Assembly: GCA_003162695.1 (NCBI GenBank)
Contig: PMML01000113.1
Span: 1 to 37,366 of the forward strand
Direction: 5' to 3'
Length of the DNA: 37,366 nucleotides
From: Ignavibacteriota bacterium
GTDB lineage: Bacteria; Bacteroidota; Ignavibacteria; UBA10030
The notes beneath the pieces are model-generated. The model was given only the letters and a program-made list of their open reading frames with translations. It did no database searches and was not told where the DNA came from. A program made the translations under genes and the position numbers. Shown here piece by piece: positions 28,741 to 37,366 of this stretch; the first letter of the stretch is position 1; the number at the start of each line of letters is the position of its first letter.

Positions 28741-30434
28741 GTTTTTGTATACAGGTATCGTTTAACTTTTTGTGTGGGTGTCTTTTCGAAAGGTTCCCGC
28801 TGTTCGTAAATATTTGACAGACGGGAGAAGGAAGAGAGCTGTTCGTTGACCTGTTTTAAAATGCCGTCCAAAATTTGCTTGATGCGGCCGGCTGCTTGTT
28901 TTCCCGATAAACCCAGAGCGCTGAACTCCGCATCTAATTTTTCATAATCAAGATAGACACGGGCAAAAAGCTGTCCTTCCTCATTATACACAAGAGATTC
29001 CAGCACTTGATCCGAACGGTCAATGATCGATTCGATGGCCTCCGGGTAAATATTCTCTCCGTTCGATCCGAGTATGACATTCTTCATGCGGCCTTTGATG
29101 TAGAGACAGTTGTCTTTGTCGAAGCTGCCGAGATCTCCGGTGCGGAACCATCCGTCCGGCGAAAGAACTTCCGCCGTTCGTTCCTTATCGTGGTAATATC
29201 CTTTCATAATGCTGGGGCCGCGAACTATGATTTCGCCGATACCCGTTTTCGGATCCGGATTGTCGATCCTCACTTCCAGGCCGGGAACAACAGTGCCTGT
29301 CGAGCGGAACCGTGTCGTACTGGCGTTGCACCCGGCGATCAGCGGCGACGTCTCCGTTAATCCGTACCCGATAGCGTACGGAAATTCCGCTTCGATAAGA
29401 AACCGTTCGACCTCCGGAGAAAGCGCCGATCCGCCTACGCCGAAAAACCGCATACATCCGCCGAATGTATGCATAAGATTCTTGCCGGCGATTTTATTGA
29501 TGCGCTTCCGGACAGCGGGGAAAGTATAGACCAGCCTGATAACGTGGTTTTTTCGGATCTCCGGAAGGATGCGCGTTTTATAGATCTTTTCTATAATAAG
29601 CGGAACCGTCAGCATCGCTGTCGGTTTTACTTTTTCCAATGCCGGAAGAAGGATAGCCGGTGTCGGCGGCTTCTTGACATAATAAACCGAGGCGCCGCAG
29701 AGGAGGGGAAGCACAAGGCCGAGCGTACATTCATAGACGTGTGCAAGAGGAAGGATCGACAGCATGCGGTCATCTTCCTTGATGCCGGGAATACGGGAAC
29801 TCCAGATTGCATTCCAGACGATGTTCTTGTGGGTCAACATGACCCCTTTCGAATGACCGGTGGTGCCCGATGTATAAATGATAGCCGCTGTGTCGTGTTC
29901 CTGAACTTTGTCCTGGATGCGTCCAGTCAATCCGAGAACAAGATTCCTGATTTTTTGAAGTTCCTTGCCGCCTTCGGCAAGAAGCTGGCGGAGCGTCGCT
30001 TTCGAAGTATCAGGATTGATAATGGAAAAATTATTAAGCAGAATGACGCAGTTGAACTCCGCAAGATTGAGTTCTTCGACTTTTTGATAAAATCGTTCGG
30101 AAATGAAAATGACCTTTGTTCCCGAATGCCGCAGGATGTGATGGATGTCTGAAAAATGAAAATCGGGAAGAATGGGAACGACAATGGCGCCCATCGAGGT
30201 TATTGCAAAATATGCTATTCCCCAATAAGGGCTGTTTTCACCGATAATTGCGACGCGGTCGCCGTGCACGACTCCCTGGTTCCGCAGGAATTGGGAAAGA
30301 TGATCTACCTGACTCCGGAATTCCGCATACGTAATCGGCGGCTCGTCGGTAAATGAAACGGCTGTCTTCTGCGAGTATTCCCGTGTGCATTGGTCTAATA
30401 CACTAGTCAGTGTTTCTTCTTTAAGTTTAATCAT
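28731..30434 (-). CDS. AMP-dependent synthetase/ligase (long-chain acyl-CoA synthetase-like)
   Basis: 567 aa; AAIIYTSGTTGHSKGVMLTHKNIVWN, AIGYGLTETSPL, DGWFRTGDLGSFDKDNCLYIKGRMKNVILGSNGENIYPEAIE. Confidence 0.92.
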   Translation of the reverse strand: MIKLKEETLTSVLDQCTREYSQKTAVSFTDEPPITYAEFRSQVDHLSQFLRNQGVVHGDRVAIIGENSPYWGIAYFAITSMGAIVVPILPDFHFSDIHHILRHSGTKVIFISERFYQKVEELNLAEFNCVILLNNFSIINPDTSKATLRQLLAEGGKELQKIRNLVLGLTGRIQDKVQEHDTAAIIYTSGTTGHSKGVMLTHKNIVWNAIWSSRIPGIKEDDRMLSILPLAHVYECTLGLVLPLLCGASVYYVKKPPTPAILLPALEKVKPTAMLTVPLIIEKIYKTRILPEIRKNHVIRLVYTFPAVRKRINKIAGKNLMHTFGGCMRFFGVGGSALSPEVERFLIEAEFPYAIGYGLTETSPLIAGCNASTTRFRSTGTVVPGLEVRIDNPDPKTGIGEIIVRGPSIMKGYYHDKERTAEVLSPDGWFRTGDLGSFDKDNCLYIKGRMKNVILGSNGENIYPEAIESIIDRSDQVLESLVYNEEGQLFARVYLDYEKLDAEFSALGLSGKQAAGRIKQILDGILKQVNEQLSSFSRLSNIYEQREPFEKTPTQKVKRYLYTKTKK

Positions 30435-30575
30435 ATTCTTTACATTTTTAAATGTAAGAGAATATAAAGTAAGAAGAAAAACCGAGATATGGAACTTGCA
30501 AGGAAAATAAAATTTTGCTACAATGCGGACGCACTTAAAGAAGTATCATCTCTTGATAAAGAGAAGGGAATAGTA

Positions 30576-31421
30576 ATGATCCATTGGACAATCCGATGCC
30601 TCCTTCTGCTCGCCGCAGGTGTCTCTTGCGGATTCGCAGGACAGGATATCAAGTATCATCTTGAACCCGGTCACAGCTCTATCTATTCCGTTGAAATGAA
30701 AAGTACGGCCGAGGGTCAGGGAATGGGACAGGATTTTTCCCTGTCGTCGAAATTTTCTATCGATTGCTCGCTTACAGTCGCAGAAAAAAGCGATTCTGCA
30801 TTCACCCTTCTTATTCTCTTCCGCACTTTCAAGGGCATATTGAACTTCCCCTTGATGGGATTTTATGATAGTTCGTTCTCGATGAACGAATGGATCGATA
30901 AGCGGATCAGACTGGTTATAACTCCTCACGGTAAAATTCTCGAAGCACAAGCACTTGATGATATACCTCCATCGAATATCGGAACGATGCTGCGCATCGG
31001 CCCCGCTGAAATCGCTCAACGGCTCATCCTGGAACTTCCGCCGCAGGAAATCGATACGAATGTTTCATGGAAAAAAACGACTCCGGAGACGATGAATCAA
31101 GGGGGAGTTAATATTGTTACAAAACCGAACATCGAATACAAGCTTGGACCGAATGAAGTTGACGGCCGTTTGGTATGCCGGAAAATCGTATTCCGCGGCA
31201 CTTCAGTTATCGAGGGTTCCGGAATTACGCAGGGGATAGGTGTAAGCGTCGACGGGACGATGAAGACAGACGGCGCTGCACTGTTCGCTGAAGAAAACGG
31301 TTTGCCTGTCTCCGTCCGGCAAACGCAGGAAACAGACATGACGCAAACCTTGAGCGGAGCACAAACAGGAGCGGTGATCATCATGTCAAAAAATACGATG
31401 ACGATGCATCTGCAGAAATAA
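30576..31421 (+). CDS. Hypothetical exported protein
   Basis: 281 aa from ATG 30576 (MIHWTIRCLLLLAAGVSCGFAGQDIKYHLEPG, signal peptide; GAAGGG upstream). The 30489 start would add a non-signal extension. Confidence 0.65.
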   Translation: MIHWTIRCLLLLAAGVSCGFAGQDIKYHLEPGHSSIYSVEMKSTAEGQGMGQDFSLSSKFSIDCSLTVAEKSDSAFTLLILFRTFKGILNFPLMGFYDSSFSMNEWIDKRIRLVITPHGKILEAQALDDIPPSNIGTMLRIGPAEIAQRLILELPPQEIDTNVSWKKTTPETMNQGGVNIVTKPNIEYKLGPNEVDGRLVCRKIVFRGTSVIEGSGITQGIGVSVDGTMKTDGAALFAEENGLPVSVRQTQETDMTQTLSGAQTGAVIIMSKNTMTMHLQK

Positions 31422-31560
31422 TGATACCGAAGGAAAAATACAGCATAGATCCTGATTGGAAGAAGGAAGACAGTGATTCATTTCGATCGAAGCCGTGAGA
31501 TAAAGCGCGAAACTTGAAATTATTTACCTCATGCATATCGTACGGAAGGAGTAAAGAGCC

Positions 31561-32598
31561 ATGACTCATACCAAATCCGATGAATGCTTAAATTTTGTTT
31601 CCGAGATATTGAATTTGCTGAAATCAACGAATCAACATGAAAAAGTTCTTTCTTTGATTGTTGATCGCGTTGTCCGGATGTACCACTGTCAGACATGCGC
31701 CATTATTCTTGTGGATCCGGTAACGGAGTATTTACAGGTTGCCATCAGTCATGGGCTGTCAGCAACGTTTGAAAATGCTTTCCGGCGGAAATTGACGACG
31801 GATGTTATCGGAAAACTTTTATGGACCGGTCATCCGGTCGTGATCGGACAGAGCGAGCGTCAGCCGGAGCTGGCAGCCGGACTGCAGCTGGAAGTTCCGT
31901 TCGGTTCGTGCCTGTGTGTTCAGATTTCAGCCGATCATCGAACCCTGGGATATCTCCAGGCCGAGACGAAAGAGAGCGGAATTTTTTCAGAAGATGATAT
32001 TCGCCCATTGCAGGCGTTTGCAGATTTTGCCGGTGTTGCTGTTCATAAAGCCCGGCTGTATGAAGAAAATTTGCGTCTTGATACGGTCGATCACGACACG
32101 GGTCTGGATAAATATTCGGCGTTTCTGGAAAAGCTCGGAATCAGTCTTTCACGGGCACAGGAAACGAGAGAAAATGTCGCATTAATATTGATGGATGTGG
32201 ATAATTTCAAGCACATTGCACTTACATACGGCCATGATTCTTCCAAGAAACTGCTTATGGAGTTCGCTTCGATTGTCCGGTCTCGCTTGAGGGTTATCGA
32301 TGCTGCAGGAAGGTACGGATATGACGAGATCGCCATTCTGCGGGAGAAAACTTCGAACGATGATGCGCTGGAATTTGCGGAAAAAATACGCAAAGACATA
32401 GAAGGAGCATCGCTCACGGGAAATAAAATTCAGACTTCCGTCAGTATCGGACTTGCCCTGTTTCCGGAACATGCCCGAACGGAGAAGGATTTATTATTAA
32501 ACGCGAAAGAAGCGCTCTATGAAGCCCAGCGTGCCGGAAGAAACAGGATTGTAACAGCTTCTCAATACTCCTCAGGTTCTTATGGAGCGGAAATTTGA
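31561..32598 (+). CDS. GAF domain protein with degenerate GGDEF domain
   Basis: 345 aa; GAF-like N-terminus; GGDEF fold blocks LMDVDNFKHIALTYGHDSSKKLLMEFA, AAGRYGYDEIAIL, SVSIGLALFPEHARTEKDLLLNAKEALYEAQRAGRNRI; signature is GYDEI. Confidence 0.85.
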   Translation: MTHTKSDECLNFVSEILNLLKSTNQHEKVLSLIVDRVVRMYHCQTCAIILVDPVTEYLQVAISHGLSATFENAFRRKLTTDVIGKLLWTGHPVVIGQSERQPELAAGLQLEVPFGSCLCVQISADHRTLGYLQAETKESGIFSEDDIRPLQAFADFAGVAVHKARLYEENLRLDTVDHDTGLDKYSAFLEKLGISLSRAQETRENVALILMDVDNFKHIALTYGHDSSKKLLMEFASIVRSRLRVIDAAGRYGYDEIAILREKTSNDDALEFAEKIRKDIEGASLTGNKIQTSVSIGLALFPEHARTEKDLLLNAKEALYEAQRAGRNRIVTASQYSSGSYGAEI

Positions 32599-32765
32599 AC
32601 AAAAAATAATTCATAGTGCCGCTTCAATTAAGTAATATTGTATTTTGCCGTGCAGAAGTGCATTATTTCCGCCGCACATATGACGTACTCTGGCAGGCGG
32701 GCATCATGGAATACAATATCATTTTTTATGACCGGCAATAGTATGTACTAAATCAAAGAGAAAAA

Positions 32766-34673
32766 ATGCAGAGAACGATTCCACAATTATTTGAAACCAG
32801 CGCCGCACATTATACTTCAAATGTCATGATGTGGGAAAAAAAGGGAGAACGGTACCAGGGAACGACATACCGGGAAGGAAAGAGGCTTGCCCGAAATTTC
32901 GCTGCAGGTCTCATGAGCGCCGGGATTGAACGCGGGGACCGCATTGGGCTCATCGCTGAAGGAAGCAACGATTGGGTTGTTTCGGAATTGGGAATCCTGT
33001 ATGCCGGCGCCGTCAATGTTCCGCTGTCCGTAAAGATCGACGAATTGTCCGAACTCAAGTTCCGCCTGGCACATTCCGGATGCCGCATGGTCATCGTATC
33101 AAAAACACAACTGGCAAAAATCCGTGAGATAAAAAACGACCTGCCCCAGCTCGAAAAAATTGTGGTTCTGGACCGTGATGCCGTGCTGCAAGTTGATGAA
33201 ATTCCGTTTGTATCGATTCAAGACAAAGGGGAACAATATCTGAAAGTATATGAAAAAGAATTTACTGACCGGTGGCAGTCGATACGGGAAAGCGACCCGG
33301 CAAATATTTGTTACACATCGGGCACAACGGCAGATCCGAAGGGGATTATTCTAACGCATCGGAACTATACTGCAAATACAGAGCAAGCATCCCGGCTTCT
33401 TATTATTCCGGAATACTATTGTTCGCTTCTTATCCTGCCCTGGGATCATTGCTTTGCCCATACTGCCGGAATTTACACACTCATGTCCAACGGCGCCAGT
33501 ATGGCTTCCGTGCAGGTCGGCAGGACGACAATGGAAACATTGAAAAATATTCCGATCAATATTAAAGAGTCGCGTCCTCATTTTTTATTGAGCGTTCCGG
33601 CGCTCGCAAAAAATTTCAGGAAGAATATTGAAAAGGGAATCCGGGAAAAAGGGGAAAAGATCGAAAAACTTTTTCATCATGCTCTCGAAGTAGCTTATCA
33701 ATGCAACGGCATCGGCTGGGACAAAGGGAAAAACGCATCGCTTGCAAAGAAGCTTGAGTACAAATTGTATGATATTCTTTTGTTTAAAAAAGTACGGGAG
33801 AATTTCGGCGGGCGACTGGAGTTTTTTATCGGCGGCGGGGCGCTGCTGGACATCGAATTACAGCGGTTTTTTTACGCTCTCGGCATTCCGATGTTTCAAG
33901 GATATGGATTAACGGAATCGGCGCCGGTTATTTCCGCTAACGTTCCGCAGCGGCACAAGCTCGGTTCCTCCGGGAGTATCGTGCCGAATTTGCAGGTCAA
34001 GATATGCGACGAAGAAGGCAACGCTCTCCCGGTGGGTCAAAAAGGGGAAATCGTCGTTAAAGGGGAAAATGTGATGGCCGGTTACTGGAAGAACGAACGG
34101 GCAACACAGGAAGCTATCCGGGATGGATGGCTCCAAACAGGCGATCTCGGATATTTGGATGAAGATAACTTCCTGTATGTGCTCGGACGTGAAAAAAGCC
34201 TGCTTATCAGTCACGATGGAGAAAAATACAGTCCGGAAGGAATTGAAGAAGCGCTTACCGAAAATTCACCGTTGATCGATCAGGTGATGCTCTATAATAA
34301 CCAGTCTTCTTATACCGTTGCATTAGTCGTTCCGAACAAAGATGCAATCAGGCGTTTTGTAGAGGGACTCGGTCTTTCCCTGCAAACAGATGAGGGGCAG
34401 GCTGCAGCCTTAAAACTGCTCGAAGCGGAAATATTGGAATACCGGCAGGATGGCAAATATGCGGGGGAATTTCCGGAACGATGGCTGCCGTCGGCAATTG
34501 CCGTGCTTGGAGAAGGTTTTACAGAGCAAAACCGGTTCCTCAACAGCACGCTTAAAATGGTTCGCGGAAAAATAACGGAATTCTATATTGACCGTATCGA
34601 GTATATGTTCACCGCAGAAGGCAAGGACGTGTGCAACCATCAGAATAAAATGATTATGAAACGATTAGGATAG
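32766..34673 (+). CDS. AMP-dependent synthetase/ligase (long-chain fatty acid-CoA ligase-like)
   Basis: 635 aa; ICYTSGTTADPKGIILTHRNYTAN, GYGLTESAPVISAN, DGWLQTGDLGYLDEDNFLYVLGREKSLLISHDGEKYSPEGIEE. Confidence 0.92.
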   Translation: MQRTIPQLFETSAAHYTSNVMMWEKKGERYQGTTYREGKRLARNFAAGLMSAGIERGDRIGLIAEGSNDWVVSELGILYAGAVNVPLSVKIDELSELKFRLAHSGCRMVIVSKTQLAKIREIKNDLPQLEKIVVLDRDAVLQVDEIPFVSIQDKGEQYLKVYEKEFTDRWQSIRESDPANICYTSGTTADPKGIILTHRNYTANTEQASRLLIIPEYYCSLLILPWDHCFAHTAGIYTLMSNGASMASVQVGRTTMETLKNIPINIKESRPHFLLSVPALAKNFRKNIEKGIREKGEKIEKLFHHALEVAYQCNGIGWDKGKNASLAKKLEYKLYDILLFKKVRENFGGRLEFFIGGGALLDIELQRFFYALGIPMFQGYGLTESAPVISANVPQRHKLGSSGSIVPNLQVKICDEEGNALPVGQKGEIVVKGENVMAGYWKNERATQEAIRDGWLQTGDLGYLDEDNFLYVLGREKSLLISHDGEKYSPEGIEEALTENSPLIDQVMLYNNQSSYTVALVVPNKDAIRRFVEGLGLSLQTDEGQAAALKLLEAEILEYRQDGKYAGEFPERWLPSAIAVLGEGFTEQNRFLNSTLKMVRGKITEFYIDRIEYMFTAEGKDVCNHQNKMIMKRLG

Positions 34674-34688
34674 AATTTTTAGGTCGCC

Positions 34689-34707
34689 GTCCTGCTGCGA
34701 GCAGGAC
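34689..34707. other. Perfect 8-bp stem-loop after the acyl-CoA synthetase gene
   Basis: GTCCTGCT GCG AGCAGGAC; no clear T tract on either side. Confidence 0.6.
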
Positions 34708-34783
34708 TCTACGGGAAAAACGGGACTCCGCCTGCGATTGCAATAGAAGGATTTCGGATCTCAGCAACGATCCGGACAGCTGA

Positions 34784-35539
34784 CTAAAAAAATGATCCGA
34801 AATGCAGGACAAGAACAATACCGCTGAAATCGCGTAGATATCCCCCTTCCAATACTTCAATGTCCTGCGGAAATTTGGCAAATGCATAGTGTATACTTAT
34901 TCCCCCGAGCGCTCCGTTTCCGATGCCGAAGAATGCTCCCACGCCTATAAATCCTCCAAGTGTGTACCGCAGAGTACCGTATTTCAGGCTGGAAAAAAAG
35001 TTTATTTGATTCTGCTGATACGTATTGGCGGCCGTATCGATAATATTAGTGGCATAAGGAGAAACAAACATCATGGTTGGACCGATGCCGGCTGTAATGT
35101 AAGGACGAAAGCTGTCCATGATTTCGTCTTTAAAAAGTCTGTACTGCATGGAAGCGTGGAACGGAATTATTAAAAGGCGGTTCTTTTTGAACGGTATATA
35201 GCTGTTGCCCCAATAGTCGAAATATTCTACTTCGGATGGATCCTTTGCGTCCGAAATCATAAGCGATAAATTCCATGCCAGGTTATCGCTTATCTCCCTG
35301 CGGTAAAAGCCGCCCAGACCGAATCCATTATCGGAAAAAGCGATATCGATTCCCCATGAACCCGGCAGGGATGGAGTTGCTGCCGGTTGAATGAGGCGGT
35401 GCGAAGAGGGTTCAAAGATCACGGTGGTATCGGGTTGGGATGGAATTTGTCCGTAGAGAGACGAAAAAAAACACATCATCGACACTGTCGCACAAAAACA
35501 GCGCGTCCGGGATGGCGTTGTATGTTTTCGTCTCGACAT
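34784..35539 (-). CDS. Hypothetical outer-membrane beta-barrel-like protein
   Basis: 251 aa; signal peptide-like N-terminus, alternating amphipathic strands (FGLGGFYRREISDNLAWNLSLMIS), C-terminal ...GIVLVLHFGSFF ending in F. Confidence 0.6.
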   Translation of the reverse strand: MSRRKHTTPSRTRCFCATVSMMCFFSSLYGQIPSQPDTTVIFEPSSHRLIQPAATPSLPGSWGIDIAFSDNGFGLGGFYRREISDNLAWNLSLMISDAKDPSEVEYFDYWGNSYIPFKKNRLLIIPFHASMQYRLFKDEIMDSFRPYITAGIGPTMMFVSPYATNIIDTAANTYQQNQINFFSSLKYGTLRYTLGGFIGVGAFFGIGNGALGGISIHYAFAKFPQDIEVLEGGYLRDFSGIVLVLHFGSFF

Positions 35540-35569
35540 AGAGAGACAGCCGTTCCTTTGCGATTTTTT

Positions 35570-36739
35570 TTATAAGACGGAAAAAATCGCAAATTTCAGA
35601 TATCTGGTCTCCGGCATCGCCGGATGAATCGGGTGATCCGGACCGGCGCCGTGGAACTCCAGCAATTGTATCTTGCGTCCGCGTTTAACGGCCGATTGCT
35701 GTATAACGTCAAGGAAAGCTTCTTCCATGACATGGTGAGAGCACGATGAAGTGATAAGGAATCCGCATTTGTTGATCAGTCCGAAGGCGCGCGTATGAAT
35801 TTCTTTGTATCCTTTTAATGCAGTTGCGATGGTCTTTTTGCTTTTTGTAAACGACGGTGGATCGAGTATGACCACGTCAAAGCGTTCGTTCTGAATGTCG
35901 AATTTCTGAAGAAGATCGAATGCGTCTCCCGTAAGGAAAGAAATATTTTCGACCTGATTTAAATGAGCATTGGTCGATGCGTGGGCAATGGCTGGCTCGG
36001 AACTATCGACTGCGGTGATTGCTGTTGCGCCGCCCTTTGCGGCGTGCATGGAAAATCCGCCCTCATTGCAGAAACAATCGAGTACATGAGCCCCGGCGCA
36101 ATAGCGGCGAATGAATTTTCTGTTCTCCCGCTGATCCAGAAAAAATCCTGTTTTTTGTCCGTTAAAGACATCGACGGAAAATTTTACATTGTCTTCCGCG
36201 ATAATGGTTTTCTCGACGGTTCCACGGAGTATTTTCTTTTCCTGCGGCAGATGTTCCAGCGCGCGTGCACCCACATCGTTCCTTGCAACGATTGCTTTGG
36301 GGTGGAACATATCTTCGAGAACACTGCAGATCGTATCGAGATGGGTTTCCATCCCTGCCGAGAGGATTTGCAGAGACAGGTATTCGTTATACCGGTCGAT
36401 GATCAGGCCGGGCAAAAAATCGCTTTCCCCGTAGACCATGCGATAGGCCGCCGCCTCCGGAGCGAACTTCTGCCGAAGAGCGTTTGCTCTGAGGATGCGT
36501 TTTTCAAAAAAAGCCGGTGAAATCTCTTCGCGGTTCGTCGAGAGCAGGCGAAAGGCGATAAGAGAATGCGGATTAAAAAAACCGACACCGAGGAATTTTT
36601 CGTCGGCCCGGAGCAGTTCCACAACGCTGCCGGATTCGGGATTGCCCCGGAGAGATGCAATCTCGTTGCTGAAAATCCACAAATGCCCTCCGGCAATGCG
36701 GTGTTCTTCGTTTTTCTTTAAGACTATTTGATTTTTCAT
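35570..36739 (-). CDS. Class I SAM-dependent rRNA methyltransferase, RlmI-like (PUA + methyltransferase)
   Basis: 389 aa; PUA-like N-terminus (VLKKNEEHRIAGGHLWIFSNEI), NGQKTGFFLDQRENR, VLDCFCNEGGFSMHAAKGGA, VILDPPSFTKSKK, TSSCSHHV. Confidence 0.92.
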   Translation of the reverse strand: MKNQIVLKKNEEHRIAGGHLWIFSNEIASLRGNPESGSVVELLRADEKFLGVGFFNPHSLIAFRLLSTNREEISPAFFEKRILRANALRQKFAPEAAAYRMVYGESDFLPGLIIDRYNEYLSLQILSAGMETHLDTICSVLEDMFHPKAIVARNDVGARALEHLPQEKKILRGTVEKTIIAEDNVKFSVDVFNGQKTGFFLDQRENRKFIRRYCAGAHVLDCFCNEGGFSMHAAKGGATAITAVDSSEPAIAHASTNAHLNQVENISFLTGDAFDLLQKFDIQNERFDVVILDPPSFTKSKKTIATALKGYKEIHTRAFGLINKCGFLITSSCSHHVMEEAFLDVIQQSAVKRGRKIQLLEFHGAGPDHPIHPAMPETRYLKFAIFSVL

Positions 36740-36871
36740 ATTAAAACTTAGAGAGTTTTTAAGGGAGAGTCAAGCAAAAGACGTGGACGAAAAGTCGATT
36801 TCGTGGAAATTTGTGCATCTATTATCATTATAATTATTGCCGCAATCCGGAACGCTTTTTTCCTGAGAATG

Positions 36872-36997
36872 CTATTCTTCTATTGCTGTTTCTCCAGATC
36901 TCCGAATTATCTCTTCGAATTGCTTGCGTTTCTTCTCTGTTGCCGTTATCTTCTTCAGTGTGTTGTCTCCTTTTGTTGATTGTTTTTTATTTGTCAT
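36872..36997 (-). CDS. Possible small protein (41 aa, lysine/glutamate-rich)
   Basis: MTNKKQSTKGDNTLKKITATEKKRKQFEEIIRRSGETAIEE*; an AGGAGG occurs upstream at an alternative in-frame TTG start. No family recognised. Confidence 0.3.
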   Translation of the reverse strand: MTNKKQSTKGDNTLKKITATEKKRKQFEEIIRRSGETAIEE

Positions 36998-37084
36998 TAC
37001 AAATTTAATCAACTGGAGCGGCACCTCCTATTTTATTTTACACCAATTTAGAGACTTTATCGGGGATATGATTATACTCCATCT

Positions 37085-37269
37085 ATGAGACCAGTAAAAC
37101 CCCGCTACGGAAATACAAAAAAAGAGACTTGTGATGCTATCGTAGCATGAGACACTAAAGGGCAGTATATGTTTTTAGTGATATGGGTATATGGGTTGTC
37201 TATCCAGGTGGAGGCACTCGAGAAATTATTTCCAAAAAATGGTTAATAAAACTTGAAGAAATGAGATAA
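37085..37269 (+). pseudogene. Probable decayed small ORF (in-frame TGA plus frameshift)
   Basis: MRPVKPRYGNTKKETCDAIVA* (TGA 37148-37150) then DTKGQY and, after a frame change near TATATG (about 37166-37171), VFSDMGIWVVYPGGGTREIISKKWLIKLEEMR*; the pieces read as one about 61-aa protein. Confidence 0.4.
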
Positions 37270-37366
37270 TGAAAAAGGAGCTGGAAATGAAAAATTCTTT
37301 ATACTATCATAAAAAATTATACCTCCTAAGTAACAAAATCATAGAGTAGCGGTTATGAGTGTCTTA

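Overview
The window carries core metabolic genes, mostly in operons, from what looks like an FCB-superphylum bacterium. That placement is inferred from a T9SS-type C-terminal sorting domain combined with canonical TTGACA/TATAAT-like promoters. In order it contains: a 5'-truncated serA-like dehydrogenase and a DUF1015 gene; a korDABC-type 2-oxoacid:ferredoxin oxidoreductase; a double-GNAT protein; a large T9SS-exported beta-propeller-like repeat protein (minus strand); a metY-metA operon (minus strand) behind a SAM-I riboswitch; a hybrid histidine kinase and a convergent response regulator; a TPR membrane protein; a membrane pyrophosphatase (hppA); a complete trp operon (trpB2-E-G-D-C-F-B-A); two AMP-forming acyl-CoA synthetases flanking a degenerate GAF-GGDEF protein; an OmpA-like barrel; and an RlmI-like methyltransferase. 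The most notable signal is not in the ORF track. It is a trp leader-peptide attenuator at 20372-20547: a consensus promoter, a 26-codon ORF with four consecutive Trp codons (MIIHELYNRFENKAWWWWRRSALPLV*), competing hairpins, and an intrinsic terminator upstream of trpB2. The predicted transcription start coincides with the leader ATG, so the leader peptide may be read from a leaderless mRNA. Other points of interest are the SAM-I riboswitch with visible terminator/antiterminator logic, a perfect 12-bp stem-loop between trpB2 and trpE, and a probable decayed small gene at the right edge.
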